From contig JAEZSP010000027.1 in NCBI GenBank assembly GCA_023421735.1, forward strand, positions 1 to 33,160: DNA of 33,160 nucleotides, given 5' to 3'. The DNA is from Bacillota bacterium (GTDB lineage Bacteria; Bacillota_A; Clostridia; Christensenellales; Aristaeellaceae). The position numbers and the translations under genes are program-made. Positions within the stretch are counted from its first letter, which is position 1; each line of letters opens with the position of its first letter. Positions 24,926-33,126 of the stretch are shown one piece after another. The notes under the pieces were generated by a model. The model was not told the origin of the DNA. It worked only from the letters and a program-made list of their open reading frames with translations, and searched no databases.

Positions 24926-24968
24926 CGGACGAGAAATCCACCGCCTGTGGCGGAGCTTTGCCCGTCCG
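24926..24968. repeat. Nested inverted repeat in the gap before kduI
   Basis: CGGACG (24926-24931) and CGTCCG (24963-24968) enclose a second stem, CCGCC-tgt-GGCGG (24941-24953). The 325-bp gap 24842-25166 holds this, the 13-bp inverted repeat at 25025-25061 and the kduI promoter; I see no gene in it. It could be a palindromic intergenic repeat or an RNA structure. Confidence 0.45.
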
Positions 24969-25024
24969 AGAAGACCGCGTGTCAATCAACATGTGACGAG
25001 CGGCGAAAATATGCGTATCGCGCT

Positions 25025-25061
25025 TCAGATCTTTGCGGCAGATCGATGCGCAAAGATCTGA
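25025..25061. repeat. 13-bp perfect inverted repeat upstream of kduI
   Basis: TCAGATCTTTGCG (25025-25037) and CGCAAAGATCTGA (25049-25061) around an 11-base loop. It ends 39 bp before the kdu -35. On the plus strand TCTGCTTTGTG follows, a poor T tract. It may terminate the HD-GYP transcript or bind a regulator of the kdu operon. Confidence 0.55.
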
Positions 25062-25100
25062 TCTGCTTTGTGTCACTGCCGCCGCGGAATCATCGCGCGA

Positions 25101-25129
25101 TTGCATTCTCCCGTAAAATACACTATAAT
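25101..25129 (+). promoter_or_regulatory. Promoter of the kduI operon
   Basis: TTGCAT (25101-25106) and perfect TATAAT (25124-25129) with 17-bp spacing, 37 bp before the kduI start. Confidence 0.65.
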
Positions 25130-25166
25130 GGATAAAAATGAGATCAAAAGTGGGAGAAAAAGGCAA

Positions 25167-26009
25167 ATGGATAAGCGATATTCGGTCAATCCCACGCATT
25201 TTATGCGGATGACGACGGCAGAGACGCGGCGGGAATTTTTAATCGAGTCTTTGTTTCGTCCGGGCGAAGTGCGTTTCACCTACAGTCATATCGATCGGAT
25301 GGTGGTGCTCGGCGCACAGCCAACCCAGGAACCGTTGCCCCTTGAGCGCGGCATGGATGTATGGGCGTCATTTGGCGTAACGCGCTTTCTGGATCGTCGC
25401 GAACTGGGGATATTCAACGTCGGCGGCACAGGCACGGTTTTTGCGGATGGGAGCGCGTATCCCATGGACGCGCGCGACTGCCTTTATCTGCCGATGGGGA
25501 CACAGGATGTGTCGTTCCTCTCGAATGACGCGGGAAATCCCGCGAAGTTTTATATGGTCTCGGCGCCTGCGCACGCGCGGCATGAGGCAAAGCGCATCAA
25601 AATCGTCGATGCCGCAAAGCGGGAACTCGGCTCGGCCGAATCATGCAACCGGCGCGTCATCAACCAGTTTATTCACCCGTCGGTCTTGAAGACCTGCCAG
25701 CTTTCGATGGGCCTTACGACGCTCACGCCCGGCTGCGTGTGGAACACCATGCCGCCGCATACGCACGAGCGGCGCATGGAGATCTACTTCTATTTCGATC
25801 TTCCGGAAAACAGCGCGGTCTTTCATATGATGGGTATGCCGGACGAGACGCGCCATATCATCGTCGAAAATGAGCAGGCGGTCATCAGCCCCTCGTGGTC
25901 GATTCACGCGGGCGCAGGCACAAGCGCGTATTCGTTCATCTGGGCAATGGGCGGTGAAAATCAGGCGTTTGACGACATGGACAACCTGGAAATCGGCGAT
26001 CTGAGGTAA
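25167..26009 (+). CDS. kduI: 5-dehydro-4-deoxy-D-glucuronate isomerase
   Basis: 280 residues, the normal length for KduI. It converts 5-keto-4-deoxyuronate, made from unsaturated uronic acids of pectin or host glycosaminoglycans, to 2,5-diketo-3-deoxygluconate. Two cupin-like barrels are seen; the zinc ligands appear as H198, H200 and E205 in MPPHTHERRMEIYFYF and H247 in SWSIHAGAG. The ATG at 25167 gives the family N-terminus (RYSVNPTHF); an in-frame ATG at 25131 would overlap the promoter. It is the first of three closely spaced genes and precedes the dehydrogenase that uses its product. Confidence 0.95.
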   Translation: MDKRYSVNPTHFMRMTTAETRREFLIESLFRPGEVRFTYSHIDRMVVLGAQPTQEPLPLERGMDVWASFGVTRFLDRRELGIFNVGGTGTVFADGSAYPMDARDCLYLPMGTQDVSFLSNDAGNPAKFYMVSAPAHARHEAKRIKIVDAAKRELGSAESCNRRVINQFIHPSVLKTCQLSMGLTTLTPGCVWNTMPPHTHERRMEIYFYFDLPENSAVFHMMGMPDETRHIIVENEQAVISPSWSIHAGAGTSAYSFIWAMGGENQAFDDMDNLEIGDLR

Positions 26010-26014
26010 AAAAA

Positions 26015-26797
26015 ATGAGCGAGATGTTTTCCCTTGCGGGCAAGGTCGCGTGGGTGACCGGCGCCTGCTACGGCATCGGGATGGGAATGGCGAAGGCGCT
26101 GGCGGATGCCGGCGCCAAGATCGCCGTCAACGCGCGGCGCGCGGATCACGTGGAAGCTGCGCTTGCGGAATACCGTGCGCTGGGCATGACCGCATACGGC
26201 CGGGTCTGCGATGTAACGGACGAAAACGCGGTCGCGGAATTTGTTGCGGAGGTGGAGCGTGCGCTCGGCCCCATTGACATTCTAGTCAACAACGCGGGGA
26301 TGATCCTGCGCGTGCCGGCGACGGAGATGGCTGTTTCGGATTTCCGAAAGGTGGTGGACGTCGATCTCGTCGGCCCGTTCATCTGTGCGCGGGCGGCTTT
26401 ACCCGGCATGGTCGCGCGCGGGCATGGAAAGATCATCAATATCTGCTCGCTTTTGAGTGAACTCGGGCGCGAGACGGTCTCGGCCTATGCGGCTGCAAAG
26501 GGCGGATTGAAGCTCCTGACCCGCGCGCTGTGCGCCGAGTACGCCGATCAGAACATCCAAATCAACGGCATCGGGCCGGGATATATCGCGACGCCGCAAA
26601 CGGCGCCCCTGCGCGAACCGGGCAATCCCATGGGTGCATTTATCGCAAGCCGCACGCCCGCAGCGCGTTGGGGCACGCCGGAGGATCTTGCGGGCCCGGC
26701 GGTCTTCCTCGCCTCGGACGCGTCGAACTTCGTCAACGGTCAGGTTCTCTATGTGGACGGCGGCCTGCTCGCCACGATCGGAAAGCCGCAGGCATAA
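26015..26797 (+). CDS. kduD: SDR oxidoreductase, KduD/gluconate 5-dehydrogenase type
   Basis: 260 residues. A classical short-chain dehydrogenase: TGACYGIG (15-22) for NAD(P), NNAG (92-95), catalytic S145, Y158 and K162. The segments NICSLLSELGRETVSAYAAAKGG and RTPAARWGTPEDL resemble gluconate 5-dehydrogenase. Lying five bases after kduI, it is most likely the 2-dehydro-3-deoxy-D-gluconate 5-dehydrogenase (KduD/DhuD role), reducing the KduI product to KDG. The symbol rests on this context. The ribosome binding site GAGGT overlaps the kduI stop. No kdgK or kdgA is seen in the window. Confidence 0.85.
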   Translation: MSEMFSLAGKVAWVTGACYGIGMGMAKALADAGAKIAVNARRADHVEAALAEYRALGMTAYGRVCDVTDENAVAEFVAEVERALGPIDILVNNAGMILRVPATEMAVSDFRKVVDVDLVGPFICARAALPGMVARGHGKIINICSLLSELGRETVSAYAAAKGGLKLLTRALCAEYADQNIQINGIGPGYIATPQTAPLREPGNPMGAFIASRTPAARWGTPEDLAGPAVFLASDASNFVNGQVLYVDGGLLATIGKPQA

Positions 26798-26810
26798 CGG
26801 GAGGTCATTT

Positions 26811-27737
26811 ATGCGGAAATTCCTTTGCGCGCTTCTCGCCCTGTTGTGCCTGATCACAGGCGCGACGGCGGAAGGAGGCACGTTCAGAGCCGGAACAGGC
26901 GCTGCGCGGTTGGGCGACAGCCTGTTTTTCGCCATCGACGAGGGCCAGACAGATGCATTGGTGCGCGTCGCGGCGGACAAACCCATGCTTGCGACGCGCG
27001 CGGAAGGTCTTGATTCCCTCTTGACACGCGGCAATCAACTCTACTATCTCGAAAAAACGGATGCCGCATGGGCGCTCATGCGGCGCGGGGAAACGACCGT
27101 TCCCGAAGTGGTCTATGCATTCGATGCAGGTGTGGAGGTACGGGCGCTCAGCGAGTACGGTTCGGATCTGTTTTTGCTCGTCGACGACCAGCTTCATATC
27201 CTCTATCCCGACCAGAAGCTCTGCCTCCGGCTTGCGAGCGCAAAAATGAAGGCATACGTCGTGGTTGGCGAATATGCCTACTTTATTTCCGCAACGGATA
27301 TCGTGCGCTACGAGGTCAATTCGGCAGCGATAGACGCGGGATGCCTCTATCGACTCAATCTTTCGACGGGCAACACATCGCTCCTCATCAAAGCCGGCGT
27401 TTCTGATCTGCAGTGCCACGCGGACACGCTGTACTTTCACAATCTCTCGGACGCGTACATACGGGCGGACGGGGGCCTTTCCGGGTATCTCTACGCGTTT
27501 GACTGCGCGACAGAGACCCTGAAGCGCGCGCTGTCCGACTATGATTGGTCGTATTGCCCGATCGATGAGGGACTTCTCGCGTACCGCGAAGGGGCGGTCG
27601 TCTTGGTCGGTGCAGACGGCACAGAAATAGACGTATGCGAAACGGGGGCACAGGCAGAAGTTTTTTTCGCGGACGGCGAGATCTTCGTATATGATCCCGA
27701 TGCGGCTTCGTTCGCCGCATATCCCCAGACACGATAG
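26811..27737 (+). CDS. Secreted beta-propeller-like protein of unknown function
   Basis: 308 residues with a signal peptide (MRKF, hydrophobic core, cleavage near ATA/EGG). The mature part is built of short repeated strands: LGDSLFFAI, RGNQLYYLE, YGSDLFLLV, VGEYAYFIS, HADTLYFHN, then FADGEIFVY. This is the spacing of the DUF5050-like 'x-D/N-x-hydrophobic-Y/F-F' beta-propeller repeats in clostridial exported proteins. No catalytic residues recognised. It lies 13 bp after the kduD stop with GGGAGGT upstream of the ATG, so it is the third gene of the kdu operon; a link with uronate sensing or binding is only inferred. Confidence 0.78.
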   Translation: MRKFLCALLALLCLITGATAEGGTFRAGTGAARLGDSLFFAIDEGQTDALVRVAADKPMLATRAEGLDSLLTRGNQLYYLEKTDAAWALMRRGETTVPEVVYAFDAGVEVRALSEYGSDLFLLVDDQLHILYPDQKLCLRLASAKMKAYVVVGEYAYFISATDIVRYEVNSAAIDAGCLYRLNLSTGNTSLLIKAGVSDLQCHADTLYFHNLSDAYIRADGGLSGYLYAFDCATETLKRALSDYDWSYCPIDEGLLAYREGAVVLVGADGTEIDVCETGAQAEVFFADGEIFVYDPDAASFAAYPQTR

Positions 27738-27753
27738 GGCGCGGCGCGCGCAT

Positions 27754-27787
27754 GGCCCTTCTCCCGCGGGAGGAGGGCCGCTTTCTT
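27754..27787 (+). terminator. Terminator of the kdu operon
   Basis: GGCCCTTCTCC and GGAGGAGGGCC form an 11-bp stem with one wobble around CGCG (27754-27779), followed by GCTTTCTTT. Confidence 0.75.
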
Positions 27788-27880
27788 TGAAACCCAACTT
27801 CCGTCCGCGAGTGAACGTCATTTTTCCGGATTTCTACCTATATAATAGTGCCAGACGCGGACAAATCGCGTTTTTGCCCC

Positions 27881-27908
27881 TTGCATTTCACCTGCGATAT
27901 GGTAAAAT
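27881..27908 (+). promoter_or_regulatory. Candidate promoter of the small CxxC protein gene
   Basis: TTGCAT (27881-27886), 16-bp spacer, TAAAAT (27903-27908) preceded by TGG. A separate TATAAT at 27841-27846 without a -35 also lies in this gap. Confidence 0.5.
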
Positions 27909-27956
27909 ATGGGCAAACCGAGGGAGAATTTGAATCGTTCGGGAGGCGTGGAGGTT

Positions 27957-28139
27957 ATGGAAAGGAAAATAACACCCTGTTTTGCCTGCAAGCACATGTA
28001 CGCCGACGTGAACCTCGAACCATGCAAAAGTTGCAGATATGCGGCGCTGAAGGCGCATGCCGCGCGCGCCCCAAAGAACCCTATTTGCGATTTTTCGGTC
28101 CCAAAAATTCAATCTCAAGTGAAATCTCCGGAGAAATAA
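27957..28139 (+). CDS. Small CxxC-CxxC (zinc-ribbon-like) protein
   Basis: 60 residues. C8 and C11 (CFAC) with C23 and C26 (CKSC) are spaced like a small zinc ribbon; a further Cys lies in NPICDF. The rest is basic and Ser/Lys rich. A promoter, GGGAGG upstream and conserved-looking Cys pairs argue for a real gene. The start could also be the GTG six bases upstream, or the ATG at 27909 which begins right after the -10 and so is unlikely. Function unknown; it sits alone between the kdu and liv operons. Confidence 0.6.
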   Translation: MERKITPCFACKHMYADVNLEPCKSCRYAALKAHAARAPKNPICDFSVPKIQSQVKSPEK

Positions 28140-28162
28140 ATGCAAAATTGCAGAAAAAAACA

Positions 28163-28191
28163 TTGACCCAACCGAAAAAATACAATATAAT
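28163..28191 (+). promoter_or_regulatory. Strong promoter of the liv operon
   Basis: TTGACC (28163-28168), 17-bp spacer, perfect TATAAT (28186-28191). Transcription should start near 28198, a few bases before the 28203-28243 stem. Confidence 0.85.
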
Positions 28192-28202
28192 ACACCCTAT
28201 AC

Positions 28203-28243
28203 AAAGGGGTATATGCATCAATTCGGTACATATGCCCTTTTTT
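28203..28243 (+). terminator. Terminator-like hairpin (attenuator candidate) in the livJ leader
   Basis: AAAGGGGTATATG (28203-28215) pairs with CATATGCCCTTTT (28229-28241) over 13 positions with two G-U wobbles, loop of 13, and six T at 28238-28243. It lies between the liv promoter and livJ. A second stem (TCCCG...CGGGA, about 28249-28280) follows. Confidence 0.55.
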
Positions 28244-28305
28244 GCCATATCCCGTGCGGCAGCCCGAAGGCGCGCCGGGACAACGAAGAGGAGGATATCA
28301 TATGA
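28213..28305 (+). CDS. Possible leader peptide ORF overlapping livJ
   Basis: A 30-codon frame starts with ATG at 28213, three bases after AAGGGG, and ends with a TGA that overlaps the livJ ATG (ATGA). The peptide (MHQFGTYALFCHIPCGSPK, then a charged tail) has no run of Leu, Ile or Val codons as in classical attenuators. The 5' part lies inside the leader hairpin, so ribosome movement could open it. It may also be chance, since the livJ ribosome binding site is strong by itself. Confidence 0.25.
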   Translation: MHQFGTYALFCHIPCGSPKARRDNEEEDII

Positions 28306-29468
28306 CTGCCAAGAGGATCGTTTCCATTCTGCTGTCCGTCATGATGCTTGCGACCTGCGCAACGTTTGCGTCCGCCGAAGGTGATCAGACGCTCGCGGGC
28401 CAGACCATCATCATCGGCGACATCGCGCCCATGACCGGTGCGCTTGCTGCCTACGGCACCGCCGTCGACAACGCGATTCGGCTTGCCGCGGATGAGATCA
28501 ACGCGTCCGGCGGAATCCTCGGCGCAACCGTCGAGATTTCCACCAAGGACGACCAGTTTACCCCCGCCGAGGCCGTCTCCGGCATGAACGCTCTTCTGAG
28601 CGAAGGCGCGACCGCCATCATCGGCTCCGTCGCTTCCTCCGTAACCAGCGCCATCACCGGCCTTGCGAATGACGAGGGCATCGTCCTCATCACCGCCTGC
28701 TCCACCGCCGACTCCATCACCACCGAGGACGACTACGTCTTCCGTTCCTGCTTCAAGGATTCCTTCCAGGGCGAAATGGTTGCAGCTTACGCCGCCTCCC
28801 AGGGCTGGACGAAGGCCGCGATCCTCTACGCCACGGGCGACGCCTATTCCTCGGGCCTGCGCGATGCGTTTGTGAACGCCGCAGCGAATTATGGCATCGA
28901 AGTCGTCGTTGAGCAGTCCACCTCCGATACCGGCGCGGTTGACTTCTCCTCCCAGATGGCGACCATCGCTTCCTCCGGCGCGCAGGTTCTCTTTGCGCCT
29001 TACTACTATGACACGGTTGGCCCGATGATCATCCCGCAGGCGCGCGAAGCTGGCTTCACCGGTGCAATCATGGGCGCGGACGGCTTTGACGGCACCCAGG
29101 ATTACACCGCCGGCGATCTCTCCGCCTATGAAAACGTGTTCTTCACCAACCACTATTCGCCCGACGATCCCTCCGAGCAGGTTCAGAACTTTGTTGCAGC
29201 GTACACCGCAGCTTATGGCTCCGAATCCCTCAACGCACTGGCTGCGCTTGCGTATGACGCCATGTACATGCTCAAGCAGGCCATCGAGACCGCCGGTTCC
29301 ACCGATCACGACGCCATCCGTGAAGCCATGGTCGGCATGCACTATGTGGGCGTCACCGGCGACATGACCCTCGATGAGACCGGTACCCCCGCGAAGTCCG
29401 TGGCCATCATGACCTTTGCGGTTGAGGACGGCAAGCTCGTTCAGAAGTTCGTCACCTCGCAGCAGTAA
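28302..29468 (+). CDS. livJ: Branched-chain amino acid ABC transporter substrate-binding protein
   Basis: 388 residues. A signal peptide ends TFASA/EG; C19 in LATC is not a proper lipobox (Thr before Cys). The mature protein is a type I periplasmic-binding fold of the Leu/Ile/Val-binding family: IIIGDIAPMTGALAAYG, AADEINASGGILG, IIGSVASSVTSA, then ALAALAYDAMYML. It binds branched-chain or related amino acids for LivHM. The ATG at 28302 follows GAGGAGGAT. It is the first gene of livJ-H-M-G-F and is separated from livH by stem-loops, a usual arrangement that keeps the binding protein more abundant. Confidence 0.95.
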   Translation: MTAKRIVSILLSVMMLATCATFASAEGDQTLAGQTIIIGDIAPMTGALAAYGTAVDNAIRLAADEINASGGILGATVEISTKDDQFTPAEAVSGMNALLSEGATAIIGSVASSVTSAITGLANDEGIVLITACSTADSITTEDDYVFRSCFKDSFQGEMVAAYAASQGWTKAAILYATGDAYSSGLRDAFVNAAANYGIEVVVEQSTSDTGAVDFSSQMATIASSGAQVLFAPYYYDTVGPMIIPQAREAGFTGAIMGADGFDGTQDYTAGDLSAYENVFFTNHYSPDDPSEQVQNFVAAYTAAYGSESLNALAALAYDAMYMLKQAIETAGSTDHDAIREAMVGMHYVGVTGDMTLDETGTPAKSVAIMTFAVEDGKLVQKFVTSQQ

Positions 29469-29492
29469 ATCGAATCCGGAGTAAACACACAA

Positions 29493-29525
29493 CGCGCGGA
29501 GGAGCCGTTCCGGCGCTTCCGCGCG
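29493..29525 (+). other. Stem-loop after livJ
   Basis: CGCGCGGA (29493-29500) and TCCGCGCG (29518-29525) with an inner GCCG/CGGC pairing; followed by CAAAAATC rather than T residues, so more likely an mRNA-stabilising or partial-termination stem. Confidence 0.55.
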
Positions 29526-29538
29526 CAAAAATCTGATC

Positions 29539-29566
29539 GGGGGGTGCGAACGACGTTCGCCCCTCC
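29539..29566 (+). other. Second stem-loop between livJ and livH
   Basis: GGGGGG-t-GCGAAC and GTTCGC-CCCTCC form a 12-bp stem with one bulge and a three-base loop, ending 26 bp before the livH start. No T tract follows. Confidence 0.5.
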
Positions 29567-29591
29567 GGCGTCAAGAAGGGCTTGGTCAAGG

Positions 29592-30494
29592 ATGACGGAT
29601 TTTATCCAGCAGGTCATCATCGGGCTTCGGATCGGGAGCATTTATGCGCTCGTCGCTCTGGGGTATACGATGGTATATGGCATCATCCGCCTCATCAACT
29701 TCGCGCACGGCGATTTCATCATGGTGGGCGGTTATACGCTGTATTTTACGGTTCCGATTCTGATCCACAACATGGGTCTGCCCGCGTGGATCGGTGTTTT
29801 GGCCGCGATCGCGGCGTGCGTTGCCGTCGGCATCACGGTCGAACTCGTGGCGTATCGGCCCGTGCGCCGAAAGGGAACCGGCATGTCGGCGCTCATCACC
29901 GCCATAGCGATGAGTCTACTGCTCGAAAACCTTGCCCAGGCGATTCCTGCAATGGGGCCGAATCCGCGCGTGATTTCGGACTCCATCTTTAACAAGACCA
30001 CAATTACGATCATGGGTGTCTCGACGAACCAGACGGCGATCTTCACGATCGTTATCGCGGCAATCGTCATGGCGGGGCTTCAACTCTTCATCCAGAAGAC
30101 GCGACTCGGGCGCGCAATGCGCGCGGTTTCCGAGAATAAGGCTGCTTCGACGCTCATGGGCATCAACGTCAACCGCACCATCGTCATCACCTTCGCCATC
30201 GGTTCCGCCCTTGCGGGCGTTGCGGCGCTCATGTACTGCGCGCAGTACAATAAGGTCATGACCACAATGGGCGCGATGCTTGGCCTCAAGGCCTTTGTCG
30301 CGGCTGTTCTGGGCGGGATCGGACTCATTCCGGGCGCGATGCTCGGCGGGATTGTGATTGGGCTTGTGGAGGCGCTGGTGACGGCATATGTGAGCTCGTC
30401 TCTCGCAAACGCCATCGTGTTCCTCATCTTGATCGTGGTGCTTCTCGCAAAGCCCGCAGGCATATTGGGCAAGAATGTGGGTGAAAAAGTATGA
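29592..30494 (+). CDS. livH: Branched-chain amino acid ABC transporter permease LivH
   Basis: 300 residues with eight or so helices. The family opening QQVIIGLRIGSIYALVALG, the MVYGIIRLINFAHGDF segment and the late LGGIGLIPGAMLGG motif are all present. With LivM it forms the pore. The start ATG at 29592 is preceded by AAGG and AAGAAGG; the open frame upstream runs through the second stem-loop and is not conserved. Its TGA overlaps the livM ATG (ATGA). Confidence 0.95.
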   Translation: MTDFIQQVIIGLRIGSIYALVALGYTMVYGIIRLINFAHGDFIMVGGYTLYFTVPILIHNMGLPAWIGVLAAIAACVAVGITVELVAYRPVRRKGTGMSALITAIAMSLLLENLAQAIPAMGPNPRVISDSIFNKTTITIMGVSTNQTAIFTIVIAAIVMAGLQLFIQKTRLGRAMRAVSENKAASTLMGINVNRTIVITFAIGSALAGVAALMYCAQYNKVMTTMGAMLGLKAFVAAVLGGIGLIPGAMLGGIVIGLVEALVTAYVSSSLANAIVFLILIVVLLAKPAGILGKNVGEKV

Positions 30495-31621
30495 CCGGGC
30501 TGCGCAAAAGAAAAACCGTCGGTTCCGTAATCAATCTCGTGATCATCCTTCTGCTGTTTTTGCTGGTGTTCGTTCTCAGCAAGACCATGGACGACAATGC
30601 CTATCGGCGCACACTCGTTCCGATTATCTGGCAGATGAGCATATTCGTGCTTTTGGGAACCAGTCTCAACCTCACACTTGGCTATCTGGGCCAGTTGACT
30701 CTTGGACACATGGGATTTGCGGGCATCGGTGCATACACGGCTGCGCTCACGTCCCTCGCCCTCCAGCGCGCGGATCTGTTTACTGCAAAGACAGCCTCGC
30801 CGGTGCAATTGATTCTTGTGGTTTTGGGCTGCTGCCTTCTGGGCGCGCTCCTTGCAGGCCTCATCGGACTCGTGGTTGGCATTCCTGCGTTGCGTCTGCG
30901 CGGCGACTACCTTGCGATCGTGACGCTCGGTTTCGGACTGATCGTCGTCAACGTGATTGAAAACCTTCCCTTCGCGGGCGGCAACGGTCTCTCGGAAGGG
31001 ATGGCGAGTTCTTCGCTCTATAAAAACGGACTCGGGCTTTCCTCCGCGCTGCAGGCGCAATATGTGTATCTCGTGATCGCCATCACGATCGTCTGTATCG
31101 CCATCATGACCATGTTTATCAACTCCAAGTACGGCCGGGCCATCAAGGCGATCCGCGAGGATGAAATCGCCGCCGGCGCGTCGGGGGTTCACACGACATA
31201 TTATAAGATCCTCACATTCGCGATTTCAGCGTTCTTTGCGGGACTCGCGGGTGGATTGTACGCAACGTGCTTCTCCGCGCTTTCTACCTCGAGCTTCACA
31301 TTTGCCTCGTCCTCCATCTGGAATTCGACATTCATCGTGGTTCTGGTGGTTCTGGGCGGCATGGGCTCGATCACGGGCTCGATCCTTTCCGCAGTCGCCA
31401 TGTACATGCTCAACTATGAGATCAAAAACGGCGCCTGGGTCGGTCACATGCCCATGTTCGTTCAGAACCTGTTTAACTTTCCAATGCTCATCTATGCACT
31501 GGTTCTGATGGTCGTCATCCTGTTCCGGCCGCGCGGTCTCTTGGGAACATACGAATTCTCGCTGTCAAACCTCCTGTTCGTCAAACGCAAGCGGACATTG
31601 AAGGGGGGCGCGTCGGAATGA
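30491..31621 (+). CDS. livM: Branched-chain amino acid ABC transporter permease LivM
   Basis: 376 residues. Family segments: [44 protein letters not shown], the cytoplasmic loop [17 protein letters not shown] that contacts the ATPases, and [14 protein letters not shown] basic C-terminal tail follows the last helix. Coupled by four-base overlaps to livH before and livG after; its own ribosome binding site is weak, so translation probably depends on livH. Confidence 0.95.
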   Translation: MTGLRKRKTVGSVINLVIILLLFLLVFVLSKTMDDNAYRRTLVPIIWQMSIFVLLGTSLNLTLGYLGQLTLGHMGFAGIGAYTAALTSLALQRADLFTAKTASPVQLILVVLGCCLLGALLAGLIGLVVGIPALRLRGDYLAIVTLGFGLIVVNVIENLPFAGGNGLSEGMASSSLYKNGLGLSSALQAQYVYLVIAITIVCIAIMTMFINSKYGRAIKAIREDEIAAGASGVHTTYYKILTFAISAFFAGLAGGLYATCFSALSTSSFTFASSSIWNSTFIVVLVVLGGMGSITGSILSAVAMYMLNYEIKNGAWVGHMPMFVQNLFNFPMLIYALVLMVVILFRPRGLLGTYEFSLSNLLFVKRKRTLKGGASE

Positions 31622-32412
31622 ACAAAATGCCGATTATTTTAAAGACGGAAAAATTGGGCATCTCCTTCGGGGGCCTCAAGGCAGTCGACGATTTCAACAT
31701 CGAGATTCGTGAGGGCGAATTGGTCGGACTGATCGGCCCGAACGGTGCTGGGAAGACGACCGTTTTCAACCTGCTGACGGGTGTGTATGTCCCCACGGCA
31801 GGGAATATCACGCTCATGGGCAAAAACATCAACAGCAAGAATATCCATCAGACGGTGGCAGCGGGGATTGCGCGCACGTTCCAGAATATTCGTCTGTTCA
31901 AGGCCATGTCGGTTCTCGACAATGTGAAAATCGCGTTTACGAAGGACGTGAAGTATAACTTCCTCGATACGGTGCTTCGGACGCCACGCTTCTGGAAGAC
32001 AGAGGAGGAACTCACCGAAAAGGCGCTTGACTGCCTCAGGATCGTCCACCTTGAGGACAAGGCGGAGTTTGCCGCGGCAAGCCTGCCCTATGGCGAGCAG
32101 CGCAAACTCGAAATCGCGCGCGCGCTGGCAACGGATATGAAGCTTTTGCTTCTTGACGAGCCTGCCGCGGGTATGAACCCCACCGAAACGGCGGAGCTTC
32201 TCTCTTGCATCAACGAGATCCGAAAAAAATACAAGATCGCGATACTGCTGATCGAGCATGACATGAGTTTGGTCATGAAAATTTGCGAGCGCATACAGGT
32301 GATCAACTTCGGCGTGACCATCGCGCACGGATATCCGGACGAGATCGCCAACGATCCGGTCGTGATCGAGGCGTATCTGGGCGAGGAGGCGGACGAAGAT
32401 GCTGAAAATTGA
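31618..32412 (+). CDS. livG: Branched-chain amino acid ABC transporter ATP-binding protein LivG
   Basis: 264 residues. Walker A GPNGAGKT (40-47), [17 protein letters not shown] with the Q-loop, signature region [15 protein letters not shown] (156-170, the Leu-Pro-Tyr-Gly variant common in LivG), Walker B LLLLDEP (176-182) and a switch His in LIEHDM. Powers import with LivF. ATGA overlap with livM; GAAGGGGGG upstream. Ends 14 bp inside livF. Confidence 0.96.
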   Translation: MNKMPIILKTEKLGISFGGLKAVDDFNIEIREGELVGLIGPNGAGKTTVFNLLTGVYVPTAGNITLMGKNINSKNIHQTVAAGIARTFQNIRLFKAMSVLDNVKIAFTKDVKYNFLDTVLRTPRFWKTEEELTEKALDCLRIVHLEDKAEFAAASLPYGEQRKLEIARALATDMKLLLLDEPAAGMNPTETAELLSCINEIRKKYKIAILLIEHDMSLVMKICERIQVINFGVTIAHGYPDEIANDPVVIEAYLGEEADEDAEN

Positions 32413-33103
32413 AAATCTCGTGGTCTCCTATGGCGCGGTGCAGGCGTTGCGCGGCATCAATATTGAGGTAAACGACGGGGAAATCGTCTCCCTGATCGGC
32501 GCGAACGGCGCCGGAAAGACGACGACGCTGCACGCCGTAACCGGACTCATCCCCATCAAGGAGGGGCGCGTCGAGTACAATGGGGCCGATCTGCGCAGGA
32601 CGCCGCCGAGCAATATCGTCACCATGGGCCTTGCACACGTGCCGGAAGGCCGACAGGTGTTCACGCGCATGACCGTTGCCGAGAACATGATGATGGGTGC
32701 CTACTTCCGCAAGGATCACGCCAAGGTCGCCGCTGACCTGGAGCGCGTGTATGAACACTTTCCGCGCCTCAAGGAGCGCGCGAAGCAGCTTGCCGGTACG
32801 CTTTCCGGCGGCGAGCAGCAAATGCTCGCCATGGGTCGATCCATGATGTCTGCGCCCAAACTCGTCGTCATGGATGAGCCGTCGATGGGTCTCTCGCCGC
32901 TTCTCGTGCGCGAGGTGTTCTCGATCATCCGTTCCATGCACGCGGACGGCATCACGATCCTGCTCGTCGAGCAGAACGCAAAGATGGCGCTTTCCATCGC
33001 TGACCGGGCCTATGTGCTCGAAAATGGGCGCATCACCATGTCCGGCATTGCCCGCGACCTGCTCAACGACGCCAAGGTGCGGAAGGCTTACCTAGGGGCA
33101 TAG
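32399..33103 (+). CDS. livF: Branched-chain amino acid ABC transporter ATP-binding protein LivF
   Basis: 234 residues. Walker A GANGAGKT (34-41), HVPEGRQVFTRMTVAENM, signature LSGGEQQMLAMGR (135-147), Walker B LVVMDEP (155-161), and the switch-His position replaced by Gln in LLVEQNA as is usual for LivF. It completes the five-gene liv operon. The ATG at 32399 lies within livG and follows AGGAGG. No terminator is visible before the window ends. Confidence 0.96.
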   Translation: MLKIENLVVSYGAVQALRGINIEVNDGEIVSLIGANGAGKTTTLHAVTGLIPIKEGRVEYNGADLRRTPPSNIVTMGLAHVPEGRQVFTRMTVAENMMMGAYFRKDHAKVAADLERVYEHFPRLKERAKQLAGTLSGGEQQMLAMGRSMMSAPKLVVMDEPSMGLSPLLVREVFSIIRSMHADGITILLVEQNAKMALSIADRAYVLENGRITMSGIARDLLNDAKVRKAYLGA

Positions 33104-33126
33104 GGGAAACGGAAACGCCGGGGGAT

